This document shows positions 60,909 to 64,000 of a DNA stretch of 64,000 nt, in pieces. The notes beneath the pieces are model-generated. The model was not told where the DNA came from. It made no database searches and worked only from the letters and a program-made list of their open reading frames with translations. The position numbers and the translations under genes are program-made. Within the stretch, counting starts at the first letter, position 1, and each line of letters starts with the position of its first letter. Source of the stretch: Lethocerus indicus (lineage: Eukaryota; Arthropoda; Insecta; Hemiptera; Belostomatidae); the NCBI GenBank assembly GCA_019843655.1, contig JACDQD010000102.1:6643501-6707500 (forward strand), read 5' to 3'.

Positions 60909-63900
60909 ACTGGGTTCCATTTTAGACAAGTAGCAATATTTCTCTTTCATTTAATATTAGAGACTAGAAGAAGCAAAAACTAATTTTCATGTTATTTATT
61001 ACAACAGACAATAAAACAGGAATCTATGTTATGTATTAGTAGTCAACAAATCTTACTGATTTTTCATGTATAACCTCTATGATTTACAAACTTAATATCA
61101 ACTAGTTAAGTGTCACTGTACATTTCCTGCAAATATTTTACCATTCTTAAATTGTGAGCAACCATATTAAAATAAAGAATTAGAAACACATTACATATGT
61201 CGTCAACACAAACGTATGCAACACACTATTGAAATATCTCTTTTCATTTCTTTACATAGAAACAAAATTCAAAAAAATTTAAAGATTTGTTTTACCACCT
61301 AGCTTTAGAAGAAGTAACTAGGTATATTTATATTGAGGGTTTTTGATAAAATAATTCAATCAACCAATTCAAGATAAATCACCTAATTAAATAATAAATG
61401 AAAGTTAGCAGTGTTTAGTGACATATTGTACACCAATAAATGATTCTGATTAATGTTAAGTATAAATATAGGGTATATGATTAAAATACTTTGTTTTCTA
61501 GTAAGTTATTAGACTGAACTAACTGGATGTTGTTCATAATTTTAAATTGCTAAAATACCATAATTAGTCAGTTTATCGAATCAAATAGATAATTGAAAGA
61601 CATGAAATTATTATTATAGGGCAATTACAAATTACCTTCTTGAAAAATGATGCATTAACGTACTGATTATAACATTGGGTACAATTTATCATGTAATAGA
61701 ACACACAAAAAAACATGTGTAATGAAATATATGTAATTAATTAATATTAAGATTATATACAACACATACTTTTTTACAAATCAACATCTAAAACTAGTCA
61801 TACAATAAATGTTTCTATGACATTAAACATTAATTATAACAATTATTAAGCTTTATAGGCATCTAGAAGAACAAATGGTAAATGTTTAATTCTTGACAAT
61901 AATAAATATGCACATAAATAAACTTTATCAAGGCTTCCTAAAATAAGAATATTTCAAAAATACAAAGAACTTCAATGACAATATTAGATATTAGTGTATT
62001 TCTTAAATACAAATATTCAAATATATTTGGATAATATAAGCAGCATACATAACATGAATGTGTGTGTATGTATGTGTGCATGCGTGTAATTTTAATGATA
62101 TAATTCTCATATCATAATTCTATTATATTTTTTAAATTTATGAACATATTAATATCCAAATAATATTTTTCATTTACATGACAAATGTGGGTCTATATTT
62201 GTAACAATTGTAGCATAATTAAGATGTCATACTATATCAAAATATGTGAATAAAATGTAAATTTGTTCTTTTCTATAAATATAATTTTTATTAACTTATA
62301 ATGGATAATTTACGAAATAAAAATATTGAATAAATTCAAGGCTAATATATTTGTAGGCCGTTAATGTTTTAGTATTTTTACAAAATTTTATTTATAAATA
62401 TAACTCTTTGTATATATCCGGAAAGACCAAACACTAACAGGCAATACAGCTTTAAAAAATACTTATCCATGCCTACTGTTAAAATTTAAGAGAAATGTTA
62501 TTAATTTAAAAAAATAAATATTGTTCAGGTTACTGCGAATGTAATTTATATGAACAGATATAACGGTAAATAAAACACTGGAGAATGATATGACAGGCAA
62601 TATTTCATTAATAGTTATTTGAAGCCCAAAATACTTTGCTAGTTTTGGAGCAAAATTTAGTACAATCTATTATGCAGATCAACTGAAGACATATTTGCCT
62701 ATCTGAATTTTCCTCACATATGTTTTAATATCAATAATTTTGTACTTTCTACATTATGATCTTTAATTTTTAATATACTACAATTAAATCATAATTAAAA
62801 ATGAAATTTTCTATAATTAATAAAAATAGATCTCTTTAAATAAGAAAGACAATGTTTCTACAACCAGCATCTAAATTTATCTTTGGTTCACATAATTATG
62901 CACAAAGCATTTCAACATTAGTGTCAAATATGTCTTCTGTTACTCTTATTCAAATGTTAGTCAAGGATTTTTTTCATAGTTGAAGGAACCATGAGAACAC
63001 ATAATGAGGAAGTAGATATGTGACAATTACATTTTAATTATTCCTACATGTTTTAAAAATATTTTGAATGAATTTCCTTTGTTACTGTACTAAGGCAACA
63101 TAAATTTAGCACACAGACATAAAGAAATGCCAAAACTTAAAAATTATTTCATATAAAGAATTATGTACTTATATAAAAATGGTGTTAATCACCCTGTGTA
63201 TAAATTCAATCAGTGAACATCAAGCCTTTTTCCATACCATGTATGAAATTCATTATAGCAGGGCCATTTTGTATTAAAATATTTCATATTTGCTGAAGTG
63301 TTCAATAAGTACATAAATATTAAGTACAAAGAAATAATCTATTTATAAAATATATTTTACTTTTACTGCCTTACATTTCACGTTTAAATCAAATTACAGA
63401 TATCAACAATTAACATAGTATAAACAAATAATAAAATATAGATTAAATAAAAATAAATAGAAATAATAGTTACATTTACTTTAAATTAATAAAGTAAATA
63501 AACTAAATAATAAACAGTTAAAATAATAACAAAATTATCATGGATTTATTAATGCAATTTGGGACAACAGCTGAACAATGAAATACAAGCCAATTAACAA
63601 TGTGATATTTTTGAGTTTACAGTCTAATTTTCTACAAGAAAACATTTTCAGAATCTGTAAACCAAAAATATAAATAATAATTTTCATTATCCAAATAAAC
63701 AATTTATTTCCATGTGAATAAACTATATGCGTAAAGCAACATGTACAACAATGTTCCTGCAACATTTATAAATAATACTTGTTGTGAAAAAGTGGTAAAA
63801 CAACTGTGGGAAAAAATGGTTTAGCAAAAGTGATCATGGAACCATAATTAATAATAGAGCAAGAACTAGAACTATAGCAAATGTATTTTAAACTTTAATG

Positions 63901-64000
63901 TCAACTGACAAAATATTTTATTATAAATCAGTATAACAATCATACAAATATAATAACATAATGACTTCTCATAATCTATCCTCAATGATAACTGAATTAA
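60909..64000. other. AT-rich region with no recognised gene
   Basis: Very AT-rich throughout. The only sizeable ORF (63538-63765, minus) has no family signature. It could be 3' UTR or intron of a gene beyond the right edge, but nothing in the sequence proves this. Confidence 0.5.

Overview
This is a nuclear genomic window from an arthropod, most likely an insect. It is very AT-rich, its introns are short to medium with GT/AG borders, it carries many (TA)n microsatellites, and the gene set is metazoan. It includes a bride-of-sevenless-like receptor and a Mud/NuMA-like protein with insect-style exon structure. I cannot fix the order or species from sequence alone.

Layout, left to right: a partial LTO1-like gene (-) runs off the left edge, head-to-head with an intronless PQBP1 (+). 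A seven-coding-exon CREB transcription factor (-) covers about 4.8-10.4 kb, with a non-coding first exon and promoter near 14 kb. A 6 kb gene-poor stretch follows, holding a compact cluster of cAMP-response elements at 16.65-16.72 kb and repeat debris. Next come V-ATPase accessory subunit ATP6AP1/Ac45 (-) and, divergently, a 20.5 kb coiled-coil gene (+, 23.07-43.58 kb) that resembles NuMA/Mud. An intronless DNA ligase IV (+), a CRAL-TRIO lipid-transfer protein (-) and a class C seven-transmembrane receptor resembling Bride of sevenless (+) complete the gene set. The last 3.1 kb holds no gene I can recognise.

The outstanding feature is inside the Mud/NuMA-like gene. Between 27.5 and 34.2 kb there are 25 tandem copies of one 147-nt phase-0/phase-0 exon, 22 intact and 3 damaged, separated mostly by homologous introns of about 105-120 bp. 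Each intact exon encodes exactly 49 residues, i.e. seven heptads, and the hydrophobic positions stay in register across exon borders. Any number of exons can therefore be gained, lost or skipped while keeping both reading frame and coiled-coil phase, so the array looks like a length-adjustable rod. The flanking exons have also been duplicated as a larger module, including two long exons whose last ~630 bp are almost identical.

Other points of note are an apparent one-base deletion in an A-run of the receptor gene, a foldback repeat present as a full and a half copy, and two orphan exon-like ORFs near 51.6 and 53.5 kb. The genes are unrelated housekeeping or signalling genes. The two divergent pairs (LTO1/PQBP1 and ATP6AP1/Mud) probably share promoter regions. 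All exon structures here were read by eye from splice signals, frame continuity and family knowledge; none is confirmed by transcripts.
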